A DNA stretch of 38,526 nucleotides from a bacterium BMS3Abin15 (GCA_002923195.1 BDTH01000069.1:1-38526), one strand, 5' to 3'; positions 13,834 to 23,262 are shown, counted from the stretch's first letter. Translations and numbers: made by a program. The notes: generated from the letters alone by a model not told the origin.

Positions 13834-15966
13834 ATGGAACAAAAAAAATGGTCCCTTCAGCTTGGGGGACGAGTTTTAGAAGTTGAAACAGGGCTTCTAG
13901 CTGGACAAGCTAATGGAGCCGTAACTGCGCGCTATGGGGATACGGTTGTTTTGGCTACCGCTGTAATGAGTAAAGAAGCCTCAAAAATAAGTGGTTACTT
14001 TCCTCTAATGGTTGACTATGAAGAGCGTTATTACGCGGCTGGAAAGATTAAAGGATCCCGCTTTGTAAAAAGAGACGGCCGATCATCTGATGAGGGAATT
14101 TTGACTGCCCGAGTTATCGATCGAACAATTCGTCCGCTTTTTAATTCCCGAATGAGAAATGACGTGCAGGTTATAGTCACTGTTCTTTCAATCGACGGCG
14201 AAAATGATCCTGATATTACCGCCATGCTTGCTGCCTCAACTGCTCTAGCTATTTCTGATATACCATGGAATGGTCCAATCGGTGCCGTTAGAATAGGTAA
14301 AGTAGGAAAGGATCTTATCCTAAACCCAGTTAATGGGGAAGTAATAGAGGGTGATCTTGATTTAATTCTTTCTGGAACAAAAGAAAAAATCAACATGATA
14401 GAGGCTGGTATCAAAGAGCTTCCTGAAGAAGAAATAGTTAAGGCTTTTGAATTTGGGCAAGAAGCTATTAAAAAAATTACCGGGTTTATTGAAAGCATTG
14501 TAAAAGAAGTTGGAAAAGAAAAGGCTGAACCGGACCTGCTTCAAGGAGATTCTGATTTTGAATCTAAAATTAAAGAGCTTCTTCTTTCTGAAGGTCTGGC
14601 TAGTGCTCTTTATGAAAAAGATAAAAAGTCAGTGGAAAATAAATTGGAAGAGATTAACAAAAAAATAGGTGAATATATAGAAAAGGAATATTCTGCCGAT
14701 GATACCGATAAATTAAAAGAAATTGCAGAACAGGTCTTTGAAGAAGCTTCCGATGAAATTGTCCATAGCAATATCTTAGAAAAAGACCAGCGACCGGATG
14801 GCAGAAAGTTAGATGAAATACGAACTATTGATTGCCAGGTTGGAATTTTACCCAGAACCCACGGAACTGGGCTATTCACTCGCGGCGAAACACAAGCCCT
14901 GACTGTTACAACACTGGGATCTCCCGGAGACGAACAAATAGTCGATACTATGGAGGAGGACACAAAGAAGAACTATATTCATTATTACAATTTTCCTCCA
15001 TATTCTGTAGGAGAAATTAAACCAATGAGAGGTCCGGGAAGAAGAGACATAGGGCATGGTGCCTTAGCTGAAAAAGCCCTGGTCCCTGTTCTTCCTTCCA
15101 GGGAAGATTTTCCTTATACTATACTTGTAGTATCAGAAGTATTGTCATCCAATGGATCCTCGTCCATGGCTTCAACCTGTGGATCAACTTTGTCACTAAT
15201 GAATGCTGGTGTCCCTATTAAGCGCCCAGTCAGCGGCATTGCTATGGGAATCATAGTAGACCAGCGAACAGCGAATAAGGAACAAGGAACAAAATACAAA
15301 GTATTGACTGATATTCAGGGGTTGGAAGATCATTATGGAGATATGGATTTCAAGGTAGCTGGATCAGAAAAAGGAATTACTGCCCTTCAGATGGATGTTA
15401 AAATTGACGGCGTTGATGTTGATATGCTGAAAGCTGTCCTAGAGCAGTCTAATAAAAACAGAATGGAAATTCTAGAAAAGATAAAAGCTGCTGTTCCAGC
15501 TTCCAGCTCAAAAATGTCCCAATATGCTCCAAGAATTATTACCCTCAAAATTAATCCGGACAAAATCAGGTCTGTCATCGGCCCGGGAGGAAAGGTAATA
15601 AATGAAATTATAGATGAAACCGGAGTTAATATTGATATTGAAGACGATGGATCAGTATTTATCACTTCCGCGGATGAGATAAGCGCTAAGAAGGCTGTTG
15701 AGTGGGTTGAAAACCTTACTCATGAAGTCAAGGCGGGAGAAGACTTTAAAGGTAAAGTAACAAGACTGATGAACTTTGGCGCTTTTGCTGAAATTCTTCC
15801 AGGGCAAGAAGGCTTGATACATATTTCTGAAATGGCCGACCATCGAGTTGAGAAAGTAGAAGACGTTGTTAAAGTTGGTGATATAGTTCCGGTAAAAGTA
15901 AAAGAGATTGACTCCCAAGGAAGAATAAATCTTTCTATGAAAGACGCTGATAAAACAACAAACTAA
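13834..15966 (+). CDS. pnp: Polyribonucleotide nucleotidyltransferase
   Basis: Trimeric 3'-5' phosphorolytic exoribonuclease that degrades mRNA and can add tails. Order: first RNase PH domain (1-225), helical linker, second RNase PH domain (about 325-550; DGRKLDEIRTIDCQVGILPRTHGTGLFTRGETQAL-type core, shown here only in part), KH domain (INPDKIRSVIGPGGKVI, about 570-630) and S1 domain (FKGKVTRLMNFGAFAEI, about 640-705). 710 residues is normal. A small insertion, VDQRTANKEQGTKY at about 475-488, replaces the short turn between GIAMGI and KVLTDIQG and is encoded by A-rich degenerate repeats. A 190-bp AT-rich leader precedes it, with TTGACT at 13700-13705 and TTTAAT 17 bp on as a possible promoter. 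A palindromic terminator follows. Confidence 0.97.
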   Translation: MEQKKWSLQLGGRVLEVETGLLAGQANGAVTARYGDTVVLATAVMSKEASKISGYFPLMVDYEERYYAAGKIKGSRFVKRDGRSSDEGILTARVIDRTIRPLFNSRMRNDVQVIVTVLSIDGENDPDITAMLAASTALAISDIPWNGPIGAVRIGKVGKDLILNPVNGEVIEGDLDLILSGTKEKINMIEAGIKELPEEEIVKAFEFGQEAIKKITGFIESIVKEVGKEKAEPDLLQGDSDFESKIKELLLSEGLASALYEKDKKSVENKLEEINKKIGEYIEKEYSADDTDKLKEIAEQVFEEASDEIVHSNILEKDQRPDGRKLDEIRTIDCQVGILPRTHGTGLFTRGETQALTVTTLGSPGDEQIVDTMEEDTKKNYIHYYNFPPYSVGEIKPMRGPGRRDIGHGALAEKALVPVLPSREDFPYTILVVSEVLSSNGSSSMASTCGSTLSLMNAGVPIKRPVSGIAMGIIVDQRTANKEQGTKYKVLTDIQGLEDHYGDMDFKVAGSEKGITALQMDVKIDGVDVDMLKAVLEQSNKNRMEILEKIKAAVPASSSKMSQYAPRIITLKINPDKIRSVIGPGGKVINEIIDETGVNIDIEDDGSVFITSADEISAKKAVEWVENLTHEVKAGEDFKGKVTRLMNFGAFAEILPGQEGLIHISEMADHRVEKVEDVVKVGDIVPVKVKEIDSQGRINLSMKDADKTTN

Positions 15967-15980
15967 CGAACGTAACCGCG

Positions 15981-16020
15981 GAAATATAAAAAACCCGGCT
16001 AGCCGGGTTTTTTATATTTC
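15981..16020. terminator. Bidirectional intrinsic terminator between pnp and the penicillin-binding protein gene
   Basis: A perfect 40-bp palindrome: AAACCCGGCT/AGCCGGGTTT core flanked by A-rich and T-rich arms (GAAATATAAA/TTTATATTTC). It would end pnp on the plus strand and the convergent PBP gene on the minus strand equally well. Confidence 0.92.
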
Positions 16021-16059
16021 GTTTATTTAGTGTATATGTTTGGTTGTTTTAATGTTTCT

Positions 16060-18570
16060 CTAAAAGGAAACATTAACATTTTTACTATCACTAGACTTAT
16101 TTCCATTATCATCAGTGACTTCAACCTTAACATCCAGTGTAGAATTATTATCTGCGACTGGAACGCTATAAACTTTCTTATAAGGCTTACTGCTTACTAA
16201 AGCAATTTTATCTCCGTCTACAGAAATTTCAACTTTGTCCACTCCGTAAGGCGCATCGACGCTGGCGGAGATTGTAAATTGAGCTCCGGCATTATTGGGA
16301 GCCGATATGGAAATAGACGGCTTATATTTGGAAAAATCTTCTTCGTCGCATTTGTCTTCCGGCGGGTCGCCGACAATAAACTTGCTGTCTTCATCTTTAT
16401 ACCACTTTTTCACTCCCTTTTCCCATTTCTTAAATTGAGGATCTTTCTTGGGATTTTCAGGATAGTCTCCCCGAGGATCATTTTTGTCCACGAACCACAA
16501 AATCGTGTGGGCCTTAACAAAGTCTTTTTTCTTAACATCATCGTCTAAGCAATATTTATTAGCCAGACAATATTTATCATCCTTGCCAGGAATTTTACAA
16601 ACTTTCACATCTTCTTCCATATCCAAATCTCCTCGTAAAACCGGTTTTTCAATATTCTCTTCCTTTTTATATTTAGGAAACTGCTCAATATTATAATTCC
16701 CCAATACTTGGTCCAGAAAACTCCTCCAGATAGGTGCAGCCACATTAGCTCCAGCCGCACCAGCAGCCATCGGCGAATTATCATTATTTCCTGCCCACAC
16801 TCCTACTGCTAAGGAAGGGGTGTAGCCAACTGTCCAAGCATCTCTAAACTCATTAGTAGTTCCGGTTTTAGCCACTACTGGTCGGTCGTCAAAACGAAGA
16901 GGGCTGTTGGATCCGAAAGCCGGAGCCCGATAGTCATTAGTAGAAAGAATGTGGTCAATTATTGCCACGTATTTTTCCTCTATCATTCTTTCACCCTCAG
17001 TTTGTTGGAATTCTTCCACTATTTTTCCTTTATTATCCTCTATTCTAAGAATGGCGGTTTTGTTGTGGCGAATTCCTCCAGTGGCAAAAGTGGCAAAGGC
17101 ACTCACATGATCCACAAGTTTCACCTCTCCTCCTCCTAACACCAGTGACAATCCGTAGCGATCCGGCTGATTCAGCCCCGTAATCCCCATACGCTTAGCC
17201 GTATCAATAGAGTTTTTTACTCCGGCCAAATAAAGGACCTTAACTGCCGGGACATTAAGAGACATGCCCAGGGCTTCTTTTATTTTCACCGGCCCGCGGA
17301 ATTTTCCATCGTAATTTTGGGGCTTATATTCCTTGCCCGTGCCTGTCTCAAATTCTGTTTCAACGTCATAAAGCATTGTATCGGGAGTATATCCTTTCAT
17401 GAAAGCGGTAACATACACATAGGGCTTAAAAGAAGACCCCGGCTGGCGATCACGGATAGCCACATTAACCTGTCCGTCAATGGTATCGTCAAAATAGTCT
17501 TTTGACCCCACCATAACTAAAATCTGCCCGGTTTTAGGATCGATAGCTACTAAAGAAGCGTTGGTAGCCCCGTAATTTACCATATTTTTCTCCGCTCCTT
17601 CTTTCACGGTCTTTTCCGCGATTTGCTGTTTATCCCAATCTAATGTCGTGTAAACCTTGTAGCCTCCTCTTTCTACCGCTTCATAACCGTATTTGTCCTC
17701 TAGATATTCTTTTACATACATGACCATATGAGGAGCAGAAATATTTTCCCGGTGAACTGTAAGCTTTTCAAAAGTATCGATATTTTTGGATTCCTCTGCT
17801 TGTTCCTGGGTTATATATCCCAAGTCAGCCATTTTTTGGATAGCTATTTTTTGCCTGGCTTCAAGCTCTTCCGGGTGAGATCCATAAGGAGAATAGTAAG
17901 TAGGAGCTTTGGGAAGGGCTGATAATAATGCGGCTTCATCCAAAGTCAGTTCTCTAGCACGCTTCCCAAAAAACGTTTGAGAGGCTGCTTCTATCCCATA
18001 AGCATTAGAACCATAAGGAATCTCATTGAGGTACATTTGCAGAATTTCGTCTTTGGAAAACTTAAGTTCCATTTCAATAGCTAGAATCACTTCTTTAATT
18101 TTTCGCGTCAATGTCCGTTCCGGAGTTAGTATAGAATTCTTAATAAACTGCTGAGTAATTGTAGATCCTCCTTGCCTTACTCCTCTGCCTAAAACATCCT
18201 TGATTGCTGCTCGAATAATAGAAGAGAATTTAATTCCATAATGATGATAAAAATCCTGGTCTTCCAGAACAATTGTGGCATATCTTATGTTTTCTGGCAT
18301 CTCTTCAAAAGAAATCAAAGTTCTTTTTTCTTCGCCGTGAATTTCATACAAAAGATGTTCTCCTGTCCGATCGTAGATTTTAGTCGATTCAATAACCTGA
18401 CGCTTGTTTATCTTGTCCGGACTAGGCAGGTCCTTGGCGAAAAATATAAAAGCACCCAACACCAAAAGTAAAACGCCTCCTCCCGCATAGAGGATTATTC
18501 TTTTTATTTTCTTCTGCTTGCTCTTATTGAGCTTGCCCTTAAATTTTTCTAGGACCAATACTGGTTTCAT
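16060..18570 (-). CDS. Class A penicillin-binding protein (PBP1A family)
   Basis: Bifunctional peptidoglycan synthase with one membrane helix at 24-45. GT51 glycosyltransferase: EDQDFYHHYG at 103-112 (catalytic Glu103) and RQGGSTITQQ at 132-141. Transpeptidase: SSFK at 379-382 (nucleophile Ser379), SLN at 437-439 and KTGT at 568-571, all intact. After about residue 640 there is a Lys/Asp-rich linker with four cysteines and an Ig-like region at about 755-836 (ISISAPNNAGAQFTISASVDAPYGVDKVEISVDGD), an extracellular extension. 836 residues is long for the family because of this tail. It shows that the organism builds peptidoglycan. It is convergent with pnp and lies 50 nt downstream of the glycosyltransferase operon on the same strand. 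Confidence 0.95.
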   Translation of the reverse strand: MKPVLVLEKFKGKLNKSKQKKIKRIILYAGGGVLLLVLGAFIFFAKDLPSPDKINKRQVIESTKIYDRTGEHLLYEIHGEEKRTLISFEEMPENIRYATIVLEDQDFYHHYGIKFSSIIRAAIKDVLGRGVRQGGSTITQQFIKNSILTPERTLTRKIKEVILAIEMELKFSKDEILQMYLNEIPYGSNAYGIEAASQTFFGKRARELTLDEAALLSALPKAPTYYSPYGSHPEELEARQKIAIQKMADLGYITQEQAEESKNIDTFEKLTVHRENISAPHMVMYVKEYLEDKYGYEAVERGGYKVYTTLDWDKQQIAEKTVKEGAEKNMVNYGATNASLVAIDPKTGQILVMVGSKDYFDDTIDGQVNVAIRDRQPGSSFKPYVYVTAFMKGYTPDTMLYDVETEFETGTGKEYKPQNYDGKFRGPVKIKEALGMSLNVPAVKVLYLAGVKNSIDTAKRMGITGLNQPDRYGLSLVLGGGEVKLVDHVSAFATFATGGIRHNKTAILRIEDNKGKIVEEFQQTEGERMIEEKYVAIIDHILSTNDYRAPAFGSNSPLRFDDRPVVAKTGTTNEFRDAWTVGYTPSLAVGVWAGNNDNSPMAAGAAGANVAAPIWRSFLDQVLGNYNIEQFPKYKKEENIEKPVLRGDLDMEEDVKVCKIPGKDDKYCLANKYCLDDDVKKKDFVKAHTILWFVDKNDPRGDYPENPKKDPQFKKWEKGVKKWYKDEDSKFIVGDPPEDKCDEEDFSKYKPSISISAPNNAGAQFTISASVDAPYGVDKVEISVDGDKIALVSSKPYKKVYSVPVADNNSTLDVKVEVTDDNGNKSSDSKNVNVSF

Positions 18571-18620
18571 AGCTTGACCATTTTAATGTATCTATCTCCT
18601 TTTCTCAAGTTTTATTATTA

Positions 18621-19667
18621 TCACCCTTGCTTATCCCTGAGGATCTTCTTATAAAGCTTTATATATTTTTCTGCCATTATAGAGCTGTCAAAATACTTTT
18701 CTGCGTATTTTCTGCATTCTTTTCTGTCAAATTGATCTGTATTTTTTGCAGCCCTTACTAAATCTCTTTTTCTGTTTGAAAGAGTAGCTATTTTATTATT
18801 TTTACCTAGCAATTCAGGCAACGGCTGAATAACAGTTCCAATTATTGGTGTTCCACAAGCCAGCGCTTCTGAGACAATCATGGGACATATATCAGGTCTT
18901 CGCAAGGGGAAAAGTAGGGCCTCGGCATCCCTAAGATAATGGTATATTTTTTTATTAGACACTTCGTCCATATATACTATTTGTTTTCCATCTATAAGGG
19001 GTTTAATTTTTTCCTTAAAATAAGTTTGTCTCTCTATTGTAGCACCGATGCGTCCGAATATTAGTAATTTTTTGTTCGCTTCCTTAGCAACTTGGATTGC
19101 TGTGTCTGCTCCTTTATAATCAGTAAGTCTGCCAATAAAAATCAGATGTCGCCCCCTTTTTAATGAATAGGGTGTGTCTTTTGTGGAAATTCCGTTCCAG
19201 ATATTGGCACTCGTTTTAAATTTTCCTTGTTGAGCTTTGGACAATGAAACGGTATAAATTTTTGCTTTTTTAAATTGCTTAAACGCGGAGGTAATAATTT
19301 TATTATGAAGAGAAAGCACACAAGGAATAGTTGCATTGATTCCAATAGCATATGCAAGGCCCTGGCTATTTAGATGAATTATGTCAAAATCTTTTTGATA
19401 GGCAAGAATTTTGACTTGGCTTGAAACAATAAGATTATTTCTAACTCTGCGCGTCTGCTTTTTAAAGTCAGCCATATTCCACAGACTCTGAGATAAGGTT
19501 GGAATATGTTTTGCCTTTGTTTTCCAGTCAGCTGGAGCGAAAAGGGTAACATCCGCACCAATTTTCAGGAGAGCATTTGTAAGTTGTTTAACCAATACTT
19601 CCGGACCCCCTATATCGCCAAAGGGTGGTGCCACCATTGCTACTCTAAGTCTTTTTGATTTTTTCAT
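18621..19667 (-). CDS. Glycosyltransferase family 4 (GT-B fold)
   Basis: 348 residues. The N-terminal half has the glycine-rich entry AMVAPPFGDIGGPEVLVKQL; the C-terminal half has FIGRLTDYKGADTAIQVAK and the family EX7E-type motif CPMIVSEALACGTPIIG, so this is a retaining GT4 glycosyltransferase using a nucleotide-sugar donor. The acceptor is unknown. It is the last gene of the operon ruvC - 7TM - ATP-grasp/retropepsin - ATP-grasp - GT4, with a 5-nt gap to the ATP-grasp gene, which suggests that its product works on the same molecule as the ATP-grasp enzymes. Start: ATG at 19667. Confidence 0.9.
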   Translation of the reverse strand: MKKSKRLRVAMVAPPFGDIGGPEVLVKQLTNALLKIGADVTLFAPADWKTKAKHIPTLSQSLWNMADFKKQTRRVRNNLIVSSQVKILAYQKDFDIIHLNSQGLAYAIGINATIPCVLSLHNKIITSAFKQFKKAKIYTVSLSKAQQGKFKTSANIWNGISTKDTPYSLKRGRHLIFIGRLTDYKGADTAIQVAKEANKKLLIFGRIGATIERQTYFKEKIKPLIDGKQIVYMDEVSNKKIYHYLRDAEALLFPLRRPDICPMIVSEALACGTPIIGTVIQPLPELLGKNNKIATLSNRKRDLVRAAKNTDQFDRKECRKYAEKYFDSSIMAEKYIKLYKKILRDKQG

Positions 19668-19672
19668 TGTGC

Positions 19673-20638
19673 CTATTTACTTAACACGCTAATAAATTCC
19701 TTGAAGTTTCTTTCCTTTATTTTTTCGTCTCCTACAATATGAAGCAGGTCAAAGCCCGGAGTGGTGTTCATTTCAACCAACAGTGGTTTTCCCGTATTGG
19801 TAAAGATGAAGTCGAGAGAATAATTAGCTTCGGGGAAAACGCTTAGTTTCCTAACTATTTTCCTAGCCATTTTTTTAACAGATTTTGGAATCTTTTTTTG
19901 TGGCACTAAAACTGCAACTGCTCCTTGATGAAAATTGGTAAACAACGATCCTTTTTTGGCTATTCTTGATAGTGAATATATAAGCTTATGATTCATATAA
20001 ATCATTCTTAGATCAGCCACTTCTCTCTTTTTAGAAAAACCAGGTATCCCTTTCTCGCTCTTTATAAATTCCTGAACAAAAACAGGGTAATTAAACCGGT
20101 ATTTTAAAATATTTTTCTTATTGTCTATCCTAATGCCAAACCCCCCTGATCCATGGAATGGTTTAACGACAACTTTATTGCTCTTAACCTTTTCAATAGC
20201 TCTTTTAAGCTCTTTTTTATCGTTAGCTAAAAATGATTTCGGCATATATTCGCTTAGTATCAGATATTGGGTCAGCTTATTATCAACAGTCACCCTAAAA
20301 AGAGGATTGTTGAAAAACTTTGTTTTCTTTGAAACCTCCACCTTAAAGTCCAGCAACTCGTAGTTGCGCTTGCCCATTATCTTGTCAAAAATCAAATCAG
20401 GCTTTATCGGTTTTTTGATTTTTATCCATTTTTTATCCCTATACGCCCACGCTTTCTTGAATATGTTCTTTTCCTTGTCATACCATTTTATACTTCCCCT
20501 GTACATCTCTATTCCGTGTCTCAGCCCCCTTTCGTGCCAATCCTCAAAGGATTCTCTTGTTGGAGGAGCGCTTTCAAGTGGAGTTTTCTTTTTCCAATCA
20601 TCTCCGTAATACACGGTTACTATGTTTTTTTTTCTCAT
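19673..20638 (-). CDS. RimK-like ATP-grasp ligase
   Basis: 321 residues. ATP-grasp signatures: VVVKPFHGSGGFGIRI (about 156-171, ATP-binding loop), FVQEFIKSEKG, LRMIYMNHKLIYSLSRIA, and the metal-binding end LVEMNTTPGFDLLHI. Enzymes of this class join an amino acid or other carboxylate to an amine via an acyl phosphate; the substrate is not evident. The first 90 residues (GDDWKKKTPLESAPPTRESFEDWHERG) form a Trp-rich N-terminal domain that I do not recognise. It lies 18 nt after the ATP-grasp/retropepsin fusion and 5 nt before the glycosyltransferase. Two different ATP-grasp enzymes in one operon suggest successive ligation steps. Confidence 0.85.
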   Translation of the reverse strand: MRKKNIVTVYYGDDWKKKTPLESAPPTRESFEDWHERGLRHGIEMYRGSIKWYDKEKNIFKKAWAYRDKKWIKIKKPIKPDLIFDKIMGKRNYELLDFKVEVSKKTKFFNNPLFRVTVDNKLTQYLILSEYMPKSFLANDKKELKRAIEKVKSNKVVVKPFHGSGGFGIRIDNKKNILKYRFNYPVFVQEFIKSEKGIPGFSKKREVADLRMIYMNHKLIYSLSRIAKKGSLFTNFHQGAVAVLVPQKKIPKSVKKMARKIVRKLSVFPEANYSLDFIFTNTGKPLLVEMNTTPGFDLLHIVGDEKIKERNFKEFISVLSK

Positions 20639-20656
20639 GATAATTAATCTTGCTAA

Positions 20657-22102
20657 TTATTTCTTACTAATATCTACTAAAAAATTTCCCAGATTTCTTT
20701 TTCCGATAATAATGGGGTTTTTCAAGTTTGAGCGATTTATAACGGAAACTTTGGCAGGAATGCCTATCTTGTCAATAATAATATCTATTTTTACCATCGG
20801 TCGGTAAGTAGTGCCGTGAGATGAATGAATTATTGCAGTGTCAGCAAGATCGGGGATAGTCTTTAATAATTCCTCTTTGGCCTTCTTGTCTAATTCTCTA
20901 GCCTGTTCCCTTGAAAGCCTTTTGGGAAATTCATGCTGTTCAAATTTTTCTAAAACCTCACCGAATCCCAGCTCTCTGGCTATGTCAGAATCAATAGCGG
21001 TAAATCCAGCTCCTGTGTCTATTTTCGCCTCTACTTCTATTTCTTTTCCGCTTTTACCGATTAATTTTATTTTTTCTACTGTGCCAATAACTTTTTTTCC
21101 TGAAATCTCCTCTACTTCCCCTTCAATCTCACCTCCGAAAAGATTCATTCCTACACGAACACCCCTTTCTATTGTTTTAATATTTAACCCCTCTACTCTT
21201 TCCAGTCGTTCTTTAAGCCCGGAAAGATTGGCAATCTGTATAGAAAGTCCGGGGCGAGCGTTAAGCTCTAAGAAAACAGGTCCGCGCTCTTTATCGATAG
21301 CCACATCGGCTCCTAAAAAGCCTAAGCCCGAGACTTCTTGGGCACGTACAGCTAATTTCAAAATGTCCGTCCAGTGGGGGATCTTTATCCCGGAAAGCAA
21401 AAGGCGAGTTCCGGGGACATACTCAATAATTTTACTTTTCCTATAAATAGCTGTGGTAGTAACTCCATTAGCCATATCAACACCAATGCCAATTGCTCCC
21501 TGCTGGAGATTGGCCTTTCCGGTCGATTCTTTGGTCGGGATGCGAAGCATCGCCATCACTGGAACCTTATTATAGACAAGCACTCTTATGTCGGGAATTC
21601 CCCTAAAGGCATATGGTTTAAATAGCTTTAATAACTGCAAACGCTCTTCAAAGAAGGCAACACCTGCAATGCCGGAGAGAGAGAAAGACCCATCAATAAT
21701 ATTCCTGACGTGGTTTTTTAGATCATCAACGGTCACCCTTGATCCGTCGGATTTAATCCAGATATTCTCCCCGCCTGCCTCGCCTTGGCTCGCATGGCGG
21801 GCAGGTTCGTTTTTTTTCTTTCCGTAAACAATTAGAATTCCTTCTCCTCCAAATCCTCTGTTGGGCTTTAGCGCAAAAGAAGTGGGCAATATTCCCCAGT
21901 CAAATTTTTCCAGTGATTCCAGAGATGATATTTTAGCAACTAACACTGGAACAGGAACGCCCCCCTTTTTAAGAATTTTTTTACTTAAAATTTTATCGTC
22001 TGCTAATCGCTTTGCTTTTTTAAGGTTGTGAGGACGGATATATTCAAGGTTGCGGGAACTCATTCCCAGAATTTTCCTGCTTTTTTTAAAAGTTTTCAAC
22101 AT
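20657..22102 (-). CDS. Alpha-L-glutamate ligase-like ATP-grasp enzyme fused to a retropepsin-like aspartic protease
   Basis: 481 residues. The N-terminal part (about 1-300) is the RimK-related alpha-L-glutamate ligase-like family: KPNRGFGGEGI at 79-89, FRGIPDIRVLVYNKVPVMAMLR, GKANLQQGAIGIGVD and the metal site FLELNARPGLSIQIAN at 277-292. The C-terminal part (about 335-481) is the retropepsin-like family often annotated as ATP-dependent zinc protease: the active-site motif is IDTGAGFTAID (Asp362), followed by the HEFPKRLSREQARELDKKA region and MVKIDIIIDK. In many bacteria these are separate neighbouring genes; here they are one protein. Residues 100-111 (PARHASQGEAGG) are an in-frame repeat insertion just after the ATP-binding loop. 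It lies 3 nt after the 7TM gene, a conserved partner of this family. Confidence 0.88.
   Translation of the reverse strand: MLKTFKKSRKILGMSSRNLEYIRPHNLKKAKRLADDKILSKKILKKGGVPVPVLVAKISSLESLEKFDWGILPTSFALKPNRGFGGEGILIVYGKKKNEPARHASQGEAGGENIWIKSDGSRVTVDDLKNHVRNIIDGSFSLSGIAGVAFFEERLQLLKLFKPYAFRGIPDIRVLVYNKVPVMAMLRIPTKESTGKANLQQGAIGIGVDMANGVTTTAIYRKSKIIEYVPGTRLLLSGIKIPHWTDILKLAVRAQEVSGLGFLGADVAIDKERGPVFLELNARPGLSIQIANLSGLKERLERVEGLNIKTIERGVRVGMNLFGGEIEGEVEEISGKKVIGTVEKIKLIGKSGKEIEVEAKIDTGAGFTAIDSDIARELGFGEVLEKFEQHEFPKRLSREQARELDKKAKEELLKTIPDLADTAIIHSSHGTTYRPMVKIDIIIDKIGIPAKVSVINRSNLKNPIIIGKRNLGNFLVDISKK
21771..21805. repeat. GCCTGCC...GGCGGGCAGG element in frame in the ATP-grasp/retropepsin gene
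   Basis: CCGCCTGCCTCGCC and GGCGGGCAGG form a hairpin. It is translated in frame as ARHASQGEAGG near residue 105, in a loop after the ATP-grasp nucleotide motif. Same composition as the elements at 8714 and 28577. Confidence 0.75.
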
Positions 22103-22105
22103 AGC

Positions 22106-22753
22106 TTAGGATTTTTTTATTATTTCCCTGAATCTCCAGTATTCGCTTAAACGAAGACCGGTCCATTTTCCCAAAAAGACATTAAAGGGGATTATCAACA
22201 GAACAGCCCATGGATAAGAAACGATGCTGTTGATTAATCCCTCCCAGCTTGCTAAATAATATCCTGCCACTGATATAGCTAGGGTTTCTACAGCCAGCAA
22301 TATAGCAGTACGGTTTCCTTTTTCAATTTGAGCAGCAATAAATTTCTCGACAATGATTACCATGATAAGCAAGGGGAAAATGGAAACTGCAGCCAATCCA
22401 GTCCTTTGAAACGACCCCCCCACAACCAAGACTGCCAACATCGCAAAGGCGACCACGGTCAAAGTAATCGCGACTCTGGGAAGATAGAGCAGCCGCAATC
22501 TTCTAAGAATAAGTCTCATTAACATTCCCACCAAAATGACGCTTATAAACACGACCGCACCATATTTGATTCCTGTTGCTAGAAAAGCGAAAATAACTAG
22601 TAATGGGGTATAAATTCCAAAAGCCTTAATCCCAATAACCTGCCTAACGAGAGCAATAAATGTGGCTACAATTGGCAACACCAAAAGCAATTCCACCGTG
22701 TCTTGTGGAACTCCCTGATTAGTAAAATAGTTAATCCATGGATGGATGTTCAT
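22106..22753 (-). CDS. 7TM protein of the UUP1/transglutaminase-associated type
   Basis: 215 residues, almost entirely hydrophobic, with about seven membrane helices. It resembles the membrane half of the inactive-transglutaminase/7TM proteins that accompany alpha-L-glutamate ligase-like ATP-grasp and retropepsin genes: the opening GVPQDTVELLLVLPIVATFIALVRQ and IGIKAFGIYTPLLV are typical, and the C-terminus ends with SEYWRFREI. The transglutaminase domain is absent, so this is a minimal form. It starts 23 nt after ruvC and ends 3 nt before the ATP-grasp/retropepsin gene. Likely job: membrane partner or substrate channel of that enzyme. The role is inferred only from context. Confidence 0.75.
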   Translation of the reverse strand: MNIHPWINYFTNQGVPQDTVELLLVLPIVATFIALVRQVIGIKAFGIYTPLLVIFAFLATGIKYGAVVFISVILVGMLMRLILRRLRLLYLPRVAITLTVVAFAMLAVLVVGGSFQRTGLAAVSIFPLLIMVIIVEKFIAAQIEKGNRTAILLAVETLAISVAGYYLASWEGLINSIVSYPWAVLLIIPFNVFLGKWTGLRLSEYWRFREIIKKS

Positions 22754-22776
22754 AATTCTAAATTAATAATTAGTGG

Positions 22777-23262
22777 CTATTTTAAGCTATTTATTTTTCT
22801 GCTGTTTATATGGCAGATGCCTGTGGCTAACGCATCAGCAACATCATCCGGCTTAGGTATTGACTTTAGATTTAAAAACTCTTTAGTCATTATCTGGATC
22901 TGCCTTTTCTCCGCTCTACCATATCCTGTTAGGGCTTGCTTCACCTGGAGCGGAGTATATTCAAATATTTTAACCTTTAATTCTTCCAAGGTCAAGAGTA
23001 TAGCGCCTCGTGACTGACTCACTTTTACTGCCGTCTTGAGGTTTTTAAAGAAAAAAATGTCTTCCACAGCGGCTTCTTCGGGTTTGTATTTTTTAATTAT
23101 TTTTTTTAAGTCATTGGAAGTTTCTTTTAATCGCTGCGCTGTTGATTTTTCTTTGGGGGTACAGATACAGCCATGAGCTAGGGAATTAATTTTACCCAAA
23201 CTTTCCTCTAATATGGCCCACCCTGTAGTGGCTGTGCCGGGATCTATTCCTAATGTCTTCAT
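22777..23262 (-). CDS. ruvC: Crossover junction endodeoxyribonuclease RuvC
   Basis: Holliday-junction resolvase. 161 residues, normal length. Catalytic acidic residues are visible: Asp7 in LGIDPGTATTGWA, Glu67 in VEDIFFFKN, and Asp139/Asp140/Asp143 in KPDDVADALA. RuvB is encoded at 32749-33762, 10 kb away; ruvA is not in the window. It heads the operon with the 7TM and ATP-grasp genes; the linkage of a recombination gene to them is probably incidental. Start: ATG at 23262. Confidence 0.95.
   Translation of the reverse strand: MKTLGIDPGTATTGWAILEESLGKINSLAHGCICTPKEKSTAQRLKETSNDLKKIIKKYKPEEAAVEDIFFFKNLKTAVKVSQSRGAILLTLEELKVKIFEYTPLQVKQALTGYGRAEKRQIQIMTKEFLNLKSIPKPDDVADALATGICHINSRKINSLK

Noticed and set aside
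14031-14498. 155-residue open frame on the minus strand inside pnp
   Set aside because: Complement of the conserved first RNase PH domain; no start signal and low-quality composition.
20838-21446. 202-residue open frame on the plus strand opposite the ATP-grasp/retropepsin gene
   Set aside because: Ser/Pro-rich composition typical of a shadow frame; the minus-strand protein has clear motifs throughout the same DNA.
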